A stretch of 64,000 nucleotides of DNA from Ctenosaura bakeri (GCA_948474755.1 CAOLHI010004268.1:62001-126000), one strand, 5' to 3'. Shown: positions 1 through 12,734, counted from the first letter of the stretch. Numbers and translations are program-made. Notes: a model not told the origin generated them from the sequence alone.

Positions 1-2589
1 CTGTAACTGTGGTCAAGTACACATGTTTACAGCCTCCCCACAAACGTAGTTTCTGAACACTTAAATAAGGCTTGTTTTGTCTGTGTGTTTGTGTGTGTCT
101 TGTTTGTTTAACAATGCACAGGTCCCTTTGACAGAAGAAAAAAAAATCTGGGAGTACACAGGACAAAATCTTTGACACATCTGTAGCTATTGGCTACAAG
201 ACTTTTAGGTTTAGCACATGCAAATGACACATTATCAGCCATTTCTTCTGCTGTTGTCTCTAGACTGAACTGTTCATGAGCATTCCAAGTATGCATAAGG
301 GACCAACCAGAAATGTTGGCAGTAAGAGTAAAAAGGACCAGATGACACAGCTTTTATTTTAATGCCAGTCAGCTATTAGACCCTCTGAATATTTTGTAGG
401 TATTTGTGTGTGCGTGTGTGAAGCTATCAGTTTAAAGCTGACAGCAGGGCTGAATAATGTATCAACTTTTGATCATCAGCACTCACAATGTTCTGATTTG
501 CATGGCACTTTTATATGGAGCTCAGACACCAAAGTTATTTGAAGGTAACATATTAACAGTGAAATATTTAGAGAGACCTGTTCATTTGAAGATGAAAACT
601 TTGGAGAGTTCGTATTTACATATAGACTGCACTCCAAAAGCGCTGAAGGAAAATGTTCTTAATGTGTTTGAGATGTAAATATATTTCTCACTAAGTGGCT
701 TAGTTATGCCCTCTCCCCCCTCTCTGTTAATACCAGAAGATCAATTTGGCTTTCATCTTGAAACAGTAATGTCATTAGTGACATGGAAACAAGCCTGCTT
801 TCAGTTAGGAAGTTGGAAGAGACTCATCTATATCTGGCTGTCAAAGGAAGTCAGGGGAAATTCTAAATCCAAGAAAATAAATTCACACTCACCATGGTGC
901 TATTAATCTACCCAGGAGAGATAACCAAGGGCCTGGGAAGTACTACTCAAAAAAAGCAGAACAGCAAAGTTGTCTAGTAAATTCATGACAGCATAGCTAT
1001 AAAAGTATCAGCTCTCACTGGTAAGAATTCCACTAGGCTTTAACGGGTGCAATTCACCTCACTTTGACATCAGTGGCAAAACTCTTACTGACTTTAATGT
1101 ACTTAGATTGCACTGTACTTATGAATCATACATCTAAATTTATGCAGGCATATTTTCTTTTCTTTCTGTTCACTGATCTACTGGAACCAGTTTTGCATTG
1201 AGGACTAAAACTAAGGCACATGTTCACAAAATTGTCCAAATTTTGGATTATCGATCATGGAATGTGGTTCTTTGGACTTTGTTTACTTTGAGTCATCTAC
1301 ATTAATATAACCATTCTTAATTGATTTCTTTTTCAACACCTGAACTTTCCCAGTTTGTACAGCTTCCTAGTATCCATTCATCTAGTGTCAGTCTAATGTT
1401 TTTTCAATTCCCCCTCTTGTTTGGTGAATGTTGTTTCCCTCCATTCTTTATATTTTATACCTGTTTGTTTGATCTGTTGGAACTGGTATACAGATCCATT
1501 TGTTTTGACTGTTCCAGGTTGGTCCAGGTCAAAAGTTGACATACTGCCTAAGACATTTTTGGTCTCTTTTTGCAGTGAGTGAGCATGTGTATTTTTTTAG
1601 AACAGCAACCTAAAAAAAAAAGTCTATGCTTTCTGACTTTATGAGAGCGAGCGCAAGTCAAGTTACTCTTCAATTCAAAAATAATTATTGATGGTTTCAA
1701 TAACAGTGTGCTGTGTAGGGTTTCTGTTATACACGCCATATCCCTTGATAAAGTTCCATATATATCGGGGTGAAGAACTGGAAGGCTTTGATGAGTTGGA
1801 AATGATTTGAAGTTGGAGACTTGAAGTTGGAAATAACTTGAAAGAACACAACAACATAATAGTTTTAAAGGGACAAACTGTGATATGCTTTTGATCCCAG
1901 TCCTTGAACTGTTTTAGGTCCAAGAGAAATGTTGTTGTTGTTTTATTTACTTTTCTTTTTAATGACTAGGATGTAAACCAGAAGTTGATTTAAGTGTCAC
2001 ATGTCTCCATGAATTAGAAAAGATGGCAATGCTAGTTACTGGCAACATATGATTTGGTCTTTTATACTATGGCACCCAGGAAGTGAAAATATGGGAACCT
2101 GGAGGTTTTGCTGAAGGTAGTCTTTGTTTCAATCTTATTTGCTTATTTTTATTTTACTTATACTTTGGTTATTTTGTCTGAGTTACAGTGTCAAAGTTTA
2201 CAAACATTACAAATGCTTTATTTTTAAAAAATAAAATATTGTCCATTTTGGATCTCCCTATGTAGATAGAGAAGTCAGATAGAAATTTTAGTATAAGTAA
2301 ATAAGCACATATAACATAAATAAATACATATGGTAACTTATTTGAAGACTGCTGCACAAATTAGAAGTTGCTGTGTTTTATGATTCTCAAAGAAGATATA
2401 AATGCAATTGTCACATCTCTTCTAGCTTTCCAGTTTCAAGTTCCCGAAAGGTAAAGAACACTGTGTATAGCTATCTGGAAAGAAATTATGTGCAGTATAC
2501 TACAACAGCTACTGAAATCCGTAACTTGAATCTAAATGAGCAATGTGAGCATGTGGGAAGATGTACACATTTGAAGGACAGCATAGGGT
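1..2589. other. Unassigned intergenic DNA
   Basis: No gene or recognisable repeat is seen. It is AT-rich sequence with stop codons in all frames; the longest open frames are under 85 codons and have no protein-like features. Two short TG-rich stretches lie at about 78-103 and 401-420. Confidence 0.5.
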
Positions 2590-2791
2590 GCCATGGGCTA
2601 TTTCCACACTGCACTATTATTCCACTTCCAACATCCTGTGGAATTCTAAAGTTTGTAGTTTACTGAGGCCAAAGAGTTATCTGGCTGAGAATTCTAAATA
2701 CCCCTCCCTAAACTGTAAACTCCAGGATTCCATAGGATGTTGAAAGTGGAATAATAGCACTGTAACAGAGTAATGCAGAAATGGCCATGGG
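2590..2791. mobile_element. Palindromic MITE, family 1, copy a (with 8-bp TSD)
   Basis: Foldback element of about 186 bp at 2598-2783, flanked by an exact 8-bp target duplication GCCATGGG at 2590-2597 and 2784-2791. The two halves are inverted copies: the left arm reads CTATTTCCACACTGCAC and the right arm ends GCAGAAATG. Inner arm sections carry TATTATTCCACTT and AAGTGGAATAATA. The centre holds the family's GAGAATTCT and AAAGAGTTATC core. It has no coding capacity. An 8-bp duplication fits hAT, P or related cut-and-paste superfamilies. Five other copies lie at 25.2, 29.7, 36.3, 42.6 and 52.6 kb. Confidence 0.85.
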
Positions 2792-3744
2792 TTGTTGATG
2801 CTTTCATTGTGGCAGTTCCCACTGCAGAAAAGATATACCACCATTTAAACTCAAGGACATTTCTGCATATAAGATTAAGAACTAAATCCACTTCATTTAT
2901 ATCAACTGAAAGCCACTGCCAAGATACGCATTTCCAAGGTTCTAAAGGCAAATGGGGTTGAATGCCTGCAGTAATATAGTCACACAAGCTTTATAGCCTT
3001 TACTACTATTAATCAAAGGATTTCGACTAAATATCCCACTGTGAGCTTCTTCTTTTTAAATTGTTCTTCTAAATCACAGCTGCAATACATTGCCTTAATT
3101 TTTATAGTCAGACAGAGCTGGCAATTGTCATTCATGTCTTCACAGCCTTCTGGTGCACTCTGTGTAGGCTTCTTTGAAGAGAATGTTTTCCAGAATCTGT
3201 TTAAGATGCAAGTTTTCTTTCTCTTGCACAAAACAGTTTGCATACCTCCCACCATGGACTTATTGTGACAGCATTTCAGGACTGACATCTTGTTACTATC
3301 TTCTGCTTCTCCCCCTCCCCAAAAGAATCTGTGGAAAGCATCAAATCTTGTTGACATACTTCATGAAACAGGGAGCAGGTTGGGAGGAGGTCTCATAGTA
3401 GCAGGAAAGGCCCATGTTTCCTTCTTAATTTTTTTAAATAAAATACAGTTACATTCATTAAAAAGTAAAGCAGAGTACTGGCAATATTAAATTATATATA
3501 TATAAAAAAGTTCTGCACATTATTACCTACATTTTTAAGGAAAAGCAGTCATAGTCTTTCCATGTGTTAGTATGTATTGATGGAGGTTAATAATTATTTC
3601 CATTAATGTAAGGCATGAACATCTACCATATTTCATAAAAAGAGTCATGAGTCTGGTTTCTTACTTCTTTAGCTTGGGCTGTCAACTTTTCTGTAAGAGC
3701 AATTTCCAATCAAGATACAGTTGGTATCTAGAAAATCTTACCCA
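2792..3744. other. Unassigned intergenic DNA
   Basis: Nothing recognisable. Open frames up to 114 codons on the reverse strand at 3013-3357 have no motif, no membrane segment and no splice context, and are read as chance. Confidence 0.4.
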
Positions 3745-3890
3745 CATGAATATAAGGCAAGGGTGAGAATCATGTGACCCTCATATGGTCTTGGATTGCA
3801 ATTTCCAGCACCCCTATCCAGGTTAGTGAATGGTGAGAAAATTGGGACATCTGGAGGGCCATATGGTTCATATCCTAGTTCCAGGAAAAA
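3745..3890. repeat. Foldback dispersed repeat, family 3, copy at 3.8 kb
   Basis: Degenerate copy of a repeat whose consensus-like words here are 'GTGACCCTCATATGGTCTTGGATTGCA' split over the left arm and 'ACATCTGGAGGGCCATATGG' at the right arm. The arms are inverted complements (CCCTC..ATGGT against CATCTGGAGGG). Related copies lie at 18158-18292, 28894-29015 and 63816-63945. It has no coding potential. I recognise the type as a common reptile interspersed repeat but cannot name it. Confidence 0.5.
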
Positions 3891-4884
3891 GCTGTACTAG
3901 TGATGGATATTTGAATTAGGTCTTCTGGTGAAATCTGCTAGCTGGTAATGGTGATGAATGTCAGAACTGAGTACTTTAAAAAGCACTTCTGATACAGTTT
4001 CTTCAGCTTTTTCACAGCTTCACTGCTGACACTGGATCTTCAAGACTGGAAAGCCAGTTTAATATTTCTCCTATCATACCTGTAAATTCATACCTCTTAA
4101 TATTTTTTCACTTTTCCCTATTAGTGAAACTAGCAATAGGTATGAGTGCAGGCTGCATCCTTTTAAAGTGTTGCAATATTGTGTTAAATAAAAATAAAAC
4201 CAAACAAAACTGGACATCTTATTTCAGTCAAGGATGGTAACTCCAAAGAAGTCTTCTTACATGGAGTTCTCTTTCAAGGCTTTTTTTCCTTTTTTTTTTT
4301 TTTTGGTCCCTTTTTTTTTTTCCAGGCCTCATGTCTTCCTAAACAAGTAATTAAATAAATAAAAAGGTGAGCAGAGGCCATACCCAAGCTTGCCATTAAA
4401 ATGCTGTAGTAGAGAAGGAGAGGAGGGGCCACTGCCTCATTGTACCTGATAAATTTGCCACCATCATCACAATAACAACACTAGAAAATAAAATATGAAA
4501 AGCAACCAACTAATAACGTCCAGAAAATATAATAATTTAACATGGTCAAATAGAGAGAGAGGGAGGTATAATCTTTAACCAAACAATAGAAGTCTCACAC
4601 CAACTTGCAGGTTAAGGCTGGGCAATACATATGGGAGTTATAATTCAACTTTCAATAAAGATATAATCCAGTTGAAAATTAACCCAGATGAGTGAAAACA
4701 GACTTGTCTAGTTTCCAGAGACCTTGTCTCACCAGCTAACATTGGCCTGTTTCCACCATGCAATAAGTGATCCAACTAAGGATGTAATCTTCTCAAATAA
4801 CAATAACTAATTTCAGCAATTTTCTTCTTGCTTTGAGAAAGTCTTCAAAAACCACACCATTTTCAAACACTTTTTGCAATTTGA
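3891..4884. other. Unassigned intergenic DNA with T-rich tracts
   Basis: No gene. T-homopolymer tracts at about 4283-4322 and a (GA)n run at 4551-4562. The rest is unassigned. Confidence 0.45.
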
Positions 4885-5212
4885 GACTTATTCTGCACAA
4901 AATTTGCACTCCCCCCCCAAAAAAAACAGCATTTTCTGTATGGAAAATATTATTTTAATGCAGAAATATAACTACTGTGTATAAAATATAGCATTCTATG
5001 TAGAAAATTCAGCTGTCTATGCAAATTAACCATGTGAAACCTGTGTGCAGAATAAATCCACAATTACTTCATTTTCTATGCAAAAAGAAAATGCATTTTA
5101 TGTGCAGGAATTAATATTTCTGCATTGTAATATTATTTTCTGTGCTGAAATAGCTATTTCCTGCACATAAAATGTGCAAAACAGCCACATGTAATTTTGT
5201 GCAGAAAAAGTC
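4885..5212. mobile_element. Foldback element with 20-bp terminal inverted repeats
   Basis: Terminal inverted repeats: 4885-4904 reads GACTTATTCTGCACAAAATT, and the reverse complement of 5193-5212 is GACTTTTTCTGCACAAAATT, 19 of 20 matching. The 328-bp interior is AT-rich and repeats short words such as TTCTGCA, TGTGCAGAA and ATGCAGAAAT in both orientations, so much of it can fold. No open frame of note and no clear target duplication. A region rich in the same words lies at 15230-15630. Probably a non-autonomous DNA transposon; superfamily not assigned. Confidence 0.6.
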
Positions 5213-6520
5213 CTGAACTGCAAAGATTCTCATCACTCCAGGATTCTTCATTCTTCTCATCAGAGTTTCTTAACATTCCAAAAACATGTTTTTCAACTTT
5301 TTTTTCTTTGCTTCTGAAATACTGGCATGAAGGTATCCTAGGCACAAGAATCCTTGGGTAAATATGTTGTTATGGATACTGATAAGAATACTGAAACACT
5401 GTGAGACATAGCAGGGGTGCCCAAACTATGCCCTTCATTAGTGATATATATGCTGCTTATCCACATTTTACATTCTCTATGGGGGGGAAAAAACAATATT
5501 CAAGAGACTCTGCTGAGGAAAATGAAAATGTATGTAAGAATCAGTGAGCTTGATGAAATTGCCCAGTAAGTAGTACCAACCATGATCAACAACCCCTGGT
5601 CCACTATTGCATTTCTAGGATTACTAGTAGTAGCCCTCTTGAACTCTTTCTTCAAAGTTCTTTTCATCTTTCCCTTATGGCACTTATCGACTGCCGGTTT
5701 CATGCCGGCATTTAGCCTTACATGAGTTTACCACTGCAGTCCCAAGCAACCTGATTCTGCTAATAGCTACTGGCAGTATCAGAGAACAGCAAGTTTTCAG
5801 TGTTATTTCTGGTAGAGTTACTGTTGCTGGTAGTGACAGAAAAACAGACAACCTGTGTTGATCACTGGGAACTGAGGATGGGTATTTTCTTCTCTTTCCA
5901 TCCAGCAATCCTTTGGTCTCAATAGACAGGGAGATGAAGAACTTATCCTTCCCTGCTCACTTGAATACATATGGGGGAAACATATGTGTTTATGTTTTTA
6001 AAACTTTGTTTCATGTCTTTGCATTTAAATACATTGACTATTTTTTAAACATTGTTTTAAGGCCCTGAACAAAGGATTTACATCCTAAAATGTGCTTGGC
6101 TGATTGGATGTATTTTACTTAGAAACTCACTTTTCCTTGCCCCACTTACATGCCAGAAAGTTGTTCTTTGTGTCAGTGGGTGTGGGTGTGCCTTCAAGTC
6201 ACCTGTTGACCTCGATAGAGAGTATGCACAGTGGTTATAGATTCTGATTAAGGAACAAAGACACCAATGGTTTGGAGAAATAAACTGAGGGCTCTATTAT
6301 GGGAACTCCATTCTAAGATAGGAAAGTTACTCAGTGTGCTAATCCAATCTACCTTCACTCTAGTAAAGAACTGAGAGACTAATGGTGGGATCAAGATAGG
6401 TAGACAAGAAGAGGGATCAGGATAGGTAGACAAGAAGAGAGGACACTATGGGTCACTCCAACTATCTAACTCAATTACTACTGCCTGCTGTAGGAAAACT
6501 CTTGACTCTTCATTGCTAGG
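5213..6520. other. Unassigned intergenic DNA
   Basis: No gene seen. A short imperfect direct repeat, 'GGATCA(A/G)GATAGGTAGACAAG', occurs twice at about 6389-6436. A fragment reading GTGCCTTCAAGTCACCTGTTGACC at about 6189 recalls the Sauria SINE tail but is too short to assign. Confidence 0.4.
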
Positions 6521-6733
6521 TGTTGTTCAACTTCTAACAGACTTGTGGTGAACCCATGAATTTCATAGGGTTTTCTTAGGCAAGGAATACACAGAGATGG
6601 TTTTGCCAGCTCCTTCCTCTGGAATATAACCTACAGCACCTGGTATTTGTTGGTGGTCTTCTACCCTGGTACTATCCAGGGCTGATCCTGCTTAGTTTTC
6701 AATATCAGATAGGATTTGATGCTGTCAGGGTAT
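6521..6733 (-). mobile_element. 5S rRNA-derived SINE with Sauria-type tail
   Basis: On the reverse strand the head (6733 down to about 6629) follows the 3' two-thirds of 5S rRNA: it reads ..CTATCTGATATTGAAAACTAAGCAGGATCAGCCCTGGATAGTACC.. in short matching blocks (CTGAT, CTAAGCAGG, TAGTACC, AGACCACC, ATACCAGGTGCTGTAGG) corresponding to the 5S internal control region and 3' stem. It is followed by a tail (about 6628 down to 6521) with AAGAAAACCCTATGAA, GGTTCACCACAAGTC and a terminal AACAACA, like the Sauria SINE end. 5S-derived SINEs (SINE3 class) are known in fishes, some mammals and reptiles; the join to this tail is seen directly. Diverged and presumably inactive. Confidence 0.8.
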
Positions 6734-7633
6734 TGCAAATATGTATAGAATTTGGGATGCTACAATTTTCATGACATACATAATTCCCACTCTGACTGTG
6801 TCTCAGCTAGATTGTATGATTTAATTGTTCAATGTTTCCTACATTCACTGTCTTAATTTATATCTGAGAAGCATCTCAACAGAATTTGTTCTCTTTCATT
6901 CTTAGATAATCTATTTACTTTGCAAACTCCACTATGGGCATGATAAGCCTACATGGAATCAGAACATCTTCTTTAACAAAAAGTAAAACTCACAGCTATT
7001 ATTCAGTTGCTTTCATTTTACATTGAGCAGTGGATTTTCTAATCTCTACCACAACCCTGCACAGAAATAACAGGACATGCCCACTGAAGTAATTATCTTT
7101 TTTCTTTACTTTTTTTTCTGTCCCTCAGGACAGTCTACTAATGAAATAACAAGATGAAAACATTTCCTGCAGACAGTTTTTACCAAGTAAAAGGTCCAGT
7201 AATGCAAACTGAGCTGAATGAACTGTAGCTTATAATATATCATAACTGAAAGCTCAGAAGCCCTGACTTATTCTTACTTAATTTAAACAAGAGGTTTTCA
7301 TTATATTTAAATCTATTCCCTTGAGACACAGTCAGTCAAGATTCTCAAATTGCAAGTACGTAGGGAGGAGAGGTTAAATTTTTGTCAGTTGTTCAAGACT
7401 TGATGACTCAAAATGCTTCTTATTGTCAGAATTTGTCTGGGATGTTTCTTAGCATTTCTAAGCAAAATGAGAATTTTTATGGACAATCCCATCCTAAGAT
7501 CATTGACTTCTTTTTCTTTCCATTATCCAAAGAGCACCAGCTAGTCCATGACTGGTAGTAATGTTTGGTTTCTCAGTTTAAGTCAGTGGAAGAGAACTAG
7601 TGATCTGGCAGTGACGTATTTAAATCTTCTACT
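6734..7633. other. Unassigned intergenic DNA
   Basis: AT-rich sequence with no recognisable gene or repeat. Confidence 0.45.
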
Positions 7634-7719
7634 CCAAGTCTCAAGTGAGGTTTCAAGTCTTCACTGTCAAGTCTCAAGTGAAATCCTTGCAGGATACTTT
7701 CAAGTCAAGTCTCAAGTCT
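7634..7719. repeat. Degenerate CAAGTCTCAAGT minisatellite
   Basis: The words CAAGTCTCAAGT, TTTCAAGTCT and CAAGTCAAGTCTCAAGTC recur with irregular spacing over about 86 bp, giving a degenerate tandem array of a CAAGTCT-like unit. Confidence 0.6.
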
Positions 7720-8140
7720 GGAAGATAGTTTCTGAAGTGGAAAATAGCATCCTTCTTACTTCCTGTTTCTGAATCAAGAGGCATTTTTGGAAGTGAAGAA
7801 TAGGATCATTCTAACTCCTTATTACAGAAGCATCAAAAGCTTTAGAAAGAAGGATCCTTCCATATTCTCTGGGGGTGAATCTTGCCTTCTGCTGTTAGGA
7901 AAAGTTTTAGAAGGCTCCTCCAATATGCAGCAGAGACAAGCTGGTGAGCAGACCTCAACCCTGCCTCAAGCTCATTGCCTAATACTTTTACTGTTCTCCT
8001 CTGAGAAATGGCTCAAACTTTGGGCTTGAGACAGATAATCACATGATCAGTAGGCAAAAATAGACACAAGCATTGTTCAAAGTTGTAAGGTTTCTGGATG
8101 AATGTGTTACGTTGCTGAACCAAATTTATTACTGTTTGAA
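7720..8140. other. Unassigned intergenic DNA
   Basis: No gene or repeat recognised. An 80-codon open frame at 7787-8029 lacks any protein feature. Confidence 0.4.
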
Positions 8141-8189
8141 TACACACACACACACACACACACTGGTGTGTGTGTGTGTGTGTGTGTTT
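8141..8189. repeat. Inverted dinucleotide array (AC)n-(TG)n
   Basis: About eleven AC units are directly followed, after CTGG, by about eleven TG units, so the tract is an inverted repeat able to form a hairpin or cruciform. Confidence 0.9.
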
Positions 8190-10439
8190 GTATGTCCATC
8201 CCTAATTTAAAGTAATGTTTCTCTGGATGTGCAAGCTCCATAACTTCCCCTGAAACCCTGTGAGGCCAGCTGATCTAACTAGAATAAAATTAAGCTCTTG
8301 TTCCACTTTGTTACTGCATTACCCTTTGGGCAGAATTACTACTTCCTTCTCCCCCATGTAGAATTTTGAGAGTCATATAAAAGCCAAAATTGGATTGTGA
8401 TTGTTAGGGATGAAAGTTGGAAGATTGTTGTATATACTGACACTTCAGGCTCAAACTTATACTATTTGACAGAACATGATTCTTCTGGTAATACCTGCTA
8501 GGAATGGCTGCATAGCTATTTTATGTGATGCTTTATGTTATGTTTTGCTATTAATTTCTATCACAGCTTCCATACTCAAAAGAGTTTCCAAGATGGCTCA
8601 CAAGAGTATCAAAACATGAAATAAAAATATAGAACCATAAAAACCAAGCACACTAAAATACTAATAAAACTTCCTCCCATGCTTCCCCAGTCTGCAAGAA
8701 TCACTCAATTCCCCATAAAACTCTTTACACAGTTTCAGATTGGGATTATGATCCCCTCATAGAATTGATTTTAAAGAGGAATAAACTGTAAGTATGTTTG
8801 TCCACATAGTTCTTGTCCTGCTATTTGTGATGAGAAATGAAAAGAAAAAATCAATGGTTCTTGTTTTTAATGCAGCAGATGCTAGGAATCTGTCATGAAA
8901 GTATTTACAGATGTTTATATTTCCAGTGCCAAAAGATTATGTAAATCCCTTTGAATCCCTTGGAGCCTATGCTATGGTTCAGTAACTCAGCATCTTCTAG
9001 AAGAAATCCAAAGCAATTGAAAGCAGTAATGATGAGGATGATTGATGATGAGAATGTAAAAGTAACACTATACCTACCTACCTACCTACCTAGCTATCTA
9101 TCTTTACACTCACACATACTCACATATATGTATATGTATAGAATAAAAAAGATGTCAAGCTTTCTCAAACTGATATTAAATATTAGATAATAAATGACAT
9201 ATAATTTAGGATTCCTGAATATTGCTTCTCAATACAATTTCCTCCACAATTGTACAATTTTACAAATATAGAGATGCACAATTTATTTGCTTTTGAAGGC
9301 AATAACAATTAATAGTTATGGAGGGATAGGAGGAATAAAAATGATTTATTTACTTCATTTATGTCTGAGTCTTTATCTAGGGAACACAATGTGGTGTTCA
9401 TGGTGTCCCATTTCTTCAGCTTGCAGTTTTGTTCAACCAAAACTATGAAGAACAGTTAGCTGTGGGGGAAGAAGTCATAGTCTTGCTGTTATAAGCAACT
9501 GAAACAAAAATGTTTTATTAGTTTGTAAGCAAATAAAAGGATCCCCTTGCTGCTGATCCTGGAAAAGGTAGATCTTTTGTGTGCATTCCAATGGCCTGGT
9601 CCAAAAATTCAAACTGTGTGTGTGTGTGTGTGTTGTGTGTTTGTCAGAGAGAGAGAGAGAGACAGAGAATGTTCTATGTGAGCATTTGGAAAAAGCTTAG
9701 GAGTGCTTTTAACAATGTTTCTGCCACTCACTACACATTTTTCCTGCCACAACACCCATTAACTTATCTTGAGGAAGAACAGGGTAGGTCAGGATGTTGG
9801 ACAACACATGGCAGGATATTATGCTCAAGGATTTGGTAGAGTGCCCTTCCTACCTCAGGCAATGGCTATCAATTCTAAAGTGCCTGGTGGAAATGGATGG
9901 TTCTTCAAAGGCTAAGCTTCTCTAGGGATCAGTTTGGACATCTGTTATATATCCTTTGAATGCATAATATGCATAGAATGAGGTGTTTCTGAGCAGATTC
10001 CAGAATGAAATCCTTCTAACTCAAAACATCAGATAAATGTGGAGATTGCACTCACACACAGAACAGAGGAACAATGTCCACATTAGTGTCTCTCCTTCCA
10101 CATACATTTAAGTCATTTTTTTTCTAGAATATGAACTTAATGTATATAGAGGTTCACACAGTAATATAAGAGGAAAGGAAGGAAAGTCATTGTCCCAAAG
10201 AATATGCAGTCTAAATTTACACCCGGGGAAAATATATTTATATATATATGGAAAAGGGGCAGAAGGGGAAAAGGAAGAAAATGAGATAATGAAAATGGGG
10301 ATTAATATGTGCAAATGTAGTCATGCATATGCTGGCCTTCTGGTATTTATCTCTCACAATTAAATGCAAATATTCATTGGAAATGGTTCCATGCCAGTTC
10401 CAATTGTTCTGCCAGAATATTTTCTCACTCACACATAAA
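8190..10439. other. Unassigned DNA with microsatellites
   Basis: No gene. Contains an old LINE/SINE-tail-like stretch at about 8575-8670 (TTTCCAAGATGGCTCACAA then A-rich ATAAAAAT words), a (CCTA)n tract at 9071-9092, (GT)n at 9615-9632 and (GA)n at 9645-9661. Open frames here run through these repeats and are not coding. Confidence 0.45.
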
Positions 10440-10745
10440 CATAGCGATTCTATTTGCTCCTTGGTATAATTGTTGTCATTTTCTCAGGAACAAAGGATAT
10501 GTGCAAATTAAGAACATGTGCAGCTAATTACTGGAATTTATTCAAGTTTGTCATTATTTTGAGTGGCAATTTGTTTTAATATGCACTGTATGCATTAAAT
10601 AAAAATACCTTTGCTACTTATATGTTGCTTCAGCTTGGAGGAGCAACCATACACAATGACAGTTTTGCTGTCCTAGAAATCAACCTAATTCATTGTTAAT
10701 TATTACCTTCTGCTTTTAATGGACATTTATGGTTCTTGATATGCC
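10440..10745. promoter_or_regulatory. Candidate conserved noncoding element (unproven)
   Basis: AT-rich, non-repetitive stretch with several homeodomain-type cores (CTAATTAC, TTAATTATTACC, TTTTAATGGAC) and no repeat-family match. It has the look of vertebrate noncoding enhancers in gene deserts. Conservation cannot be judged from one sequence. Confidence 0.2.
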
Positions 10746-12734
10746 TGTATTCAGCAGATACCTATTTCTTCAGGAATGCTGAAAGAAATGCAATCAGCAG
10801 ATGCTGAGGCATGCATGTAATTAGACTGAGTGTTCAAAGTTTCCCCCTGAAGAATGTATTTTGCAAATTGTGCTGAAATAAAGGATAAAAATACTGAAGG
10901 GGAAGAATAGGACCAGTGTCCAGTGCTTTGAACGAATAAACAAATACACCCCACATTTGAATTAGAGAACCACATACAATGGTAAAAGGACAGGACTCCT
11001 CATACACAACCAGGAATGATAATTATCCTACAAGAACCAAAATAACAGAAAAATAGACAAGCTAGGATAATAAATCAATAAAGAATTGTACCAAATTTAA
11101 GTTTCAAAATACATCTTTTGAGTTACATTGAATAGCCAGAAGCAATGGTTCATAAGATACAAGTCTGAAGTAATGACAACAACTTAAATATGCATGGATG
11201 AAGCATAACAAGATATACAACACTGTTTACCACCATATGTTTCAGCGTATGAAATTCCCATCTTACACCTTTCCACTTCTATTTAGTTTCAGAACAGAAG
11301 TTGTTGAAGCACTGAATTTGGTTCAAGATATTGGTCTTCTGAAATGAGTTAAGAGATAATCTACCATCCACCACTTGGTTCTTTCAACAGCATAGACAGA
11401 ACCTGTATGCTCTTTTGTCTAATAATCCCTTTAGAAAGTCTTCTAAGTGGTGATCGACACTGAATCATTTGGTTATTAACTAGGTGCTGTTTGAAACCGT
11501 CCTGAAATCAACTTTCTTGCAAGCTCATTAATAGTATGAGTAGCAAAAATATTTACTTTCCTTTTACAATTTCTCTTTTTACAGTTTGTACTTTAATTTA
11601 TGGCTGGATAGCCTGCTATTTTTAGATATTTTAGATCAAAACCTTCATAATTTCTGGTCATTGTCCATGATGGCTAAGACATATGGAAGCTGTTGTCCAA
11701 AACATCCTCAGAGCACCAATTGCCTATTCTAAGACCTCATGCATGGTAGAACATAAGCAGCAAGCACCCTTCTCTTGTTCTGCCATTGGCCTATATACTT
11801 TTGTGGCCCAAAAACTGAACAGTTTGTAATCTCTTCTTCCCCAAAGCTGAATTCAGTTCAGCATTCATGTATCAACATATTAACAAAGATAATACATTTT
11901 TTCTTTACAAATCCCCTGCTAGGCCAACCCATTTGTTCTTTGGTCCACTTTATTCAGTCCTTCCACAAACCTCATGCTTCTGGTAGAAAGCATATATCAT
12001 TCTCTCTTTTGGTTAAATATTCTTTCTAAACTGAGATGGTTTGCTTTTCTCACATACACTATAGAATATATTGCCAATGCCAAGTCTCTGAAGAACAGCA
12101 GCATAAAATCTCAAAATCCCATTTCACAAGTGTCAAATGTCTGTACAAGAAATGGATGCTTGAGTTATAGGGAATGTATCAACTGGCCAAAACTTTTAAC
12201 TCTTCAGGACAAGATTGGGTTTACTGTAGGAGTGTCTGCTTACGTACAAAGAGTCCTGAATCATCAAAGAGAGTAGCAGAGCTCAGTAGATTAATTCCCT
12301 TCCCTAGATTTCAAAGTGATTTCAATCTGCCCACTTTTCCTGTGTTCTGAAATTTGATATTTATTTCATTCCAGATATATTTGGTCCCTTATCTGCATGT
12401 TACCCATAGCAGTGACTATATGGTATGGAGGATAGCATGTGGCCTCCCAGAAGGAAAGGAGAAAAGCAAGAAGCTTAGTGGTGATACCAATCACAGTGCA
12501 GAATGGAAGAGGGGATAGAAAGGCTACTTATTGAATTACCTGTTACATGTGTGTTACATTGGCATTTAATTTGGAAATATTTAGCATATTGGTCACTTTT
12601 GTCAGGGTAGTGTGGAAAAAGTGGAACACTGGGCAATTGTTGATGAATACCCATGGGCACGTATTGTGAAAGGGAGTTGTCTGGACTCACTCTTCAGTCT
12701 TTGGACACAGGGATGAGAATGGGAACAGTCTTTA
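10746..12734. other. Unassigned intergenic DNA
   Basis: No recognisable gene, RNA or repeat. Open frames stay at or below 100 codons and lack motifs. Confidence 0.45.

Noticed and set aside
6389..6436. Tandem GGATCA..GATAGGTAGACAAGA repeat as a functional element
   Set aside because: Only two imperfect units; not distinguishable from a chance local duplication.
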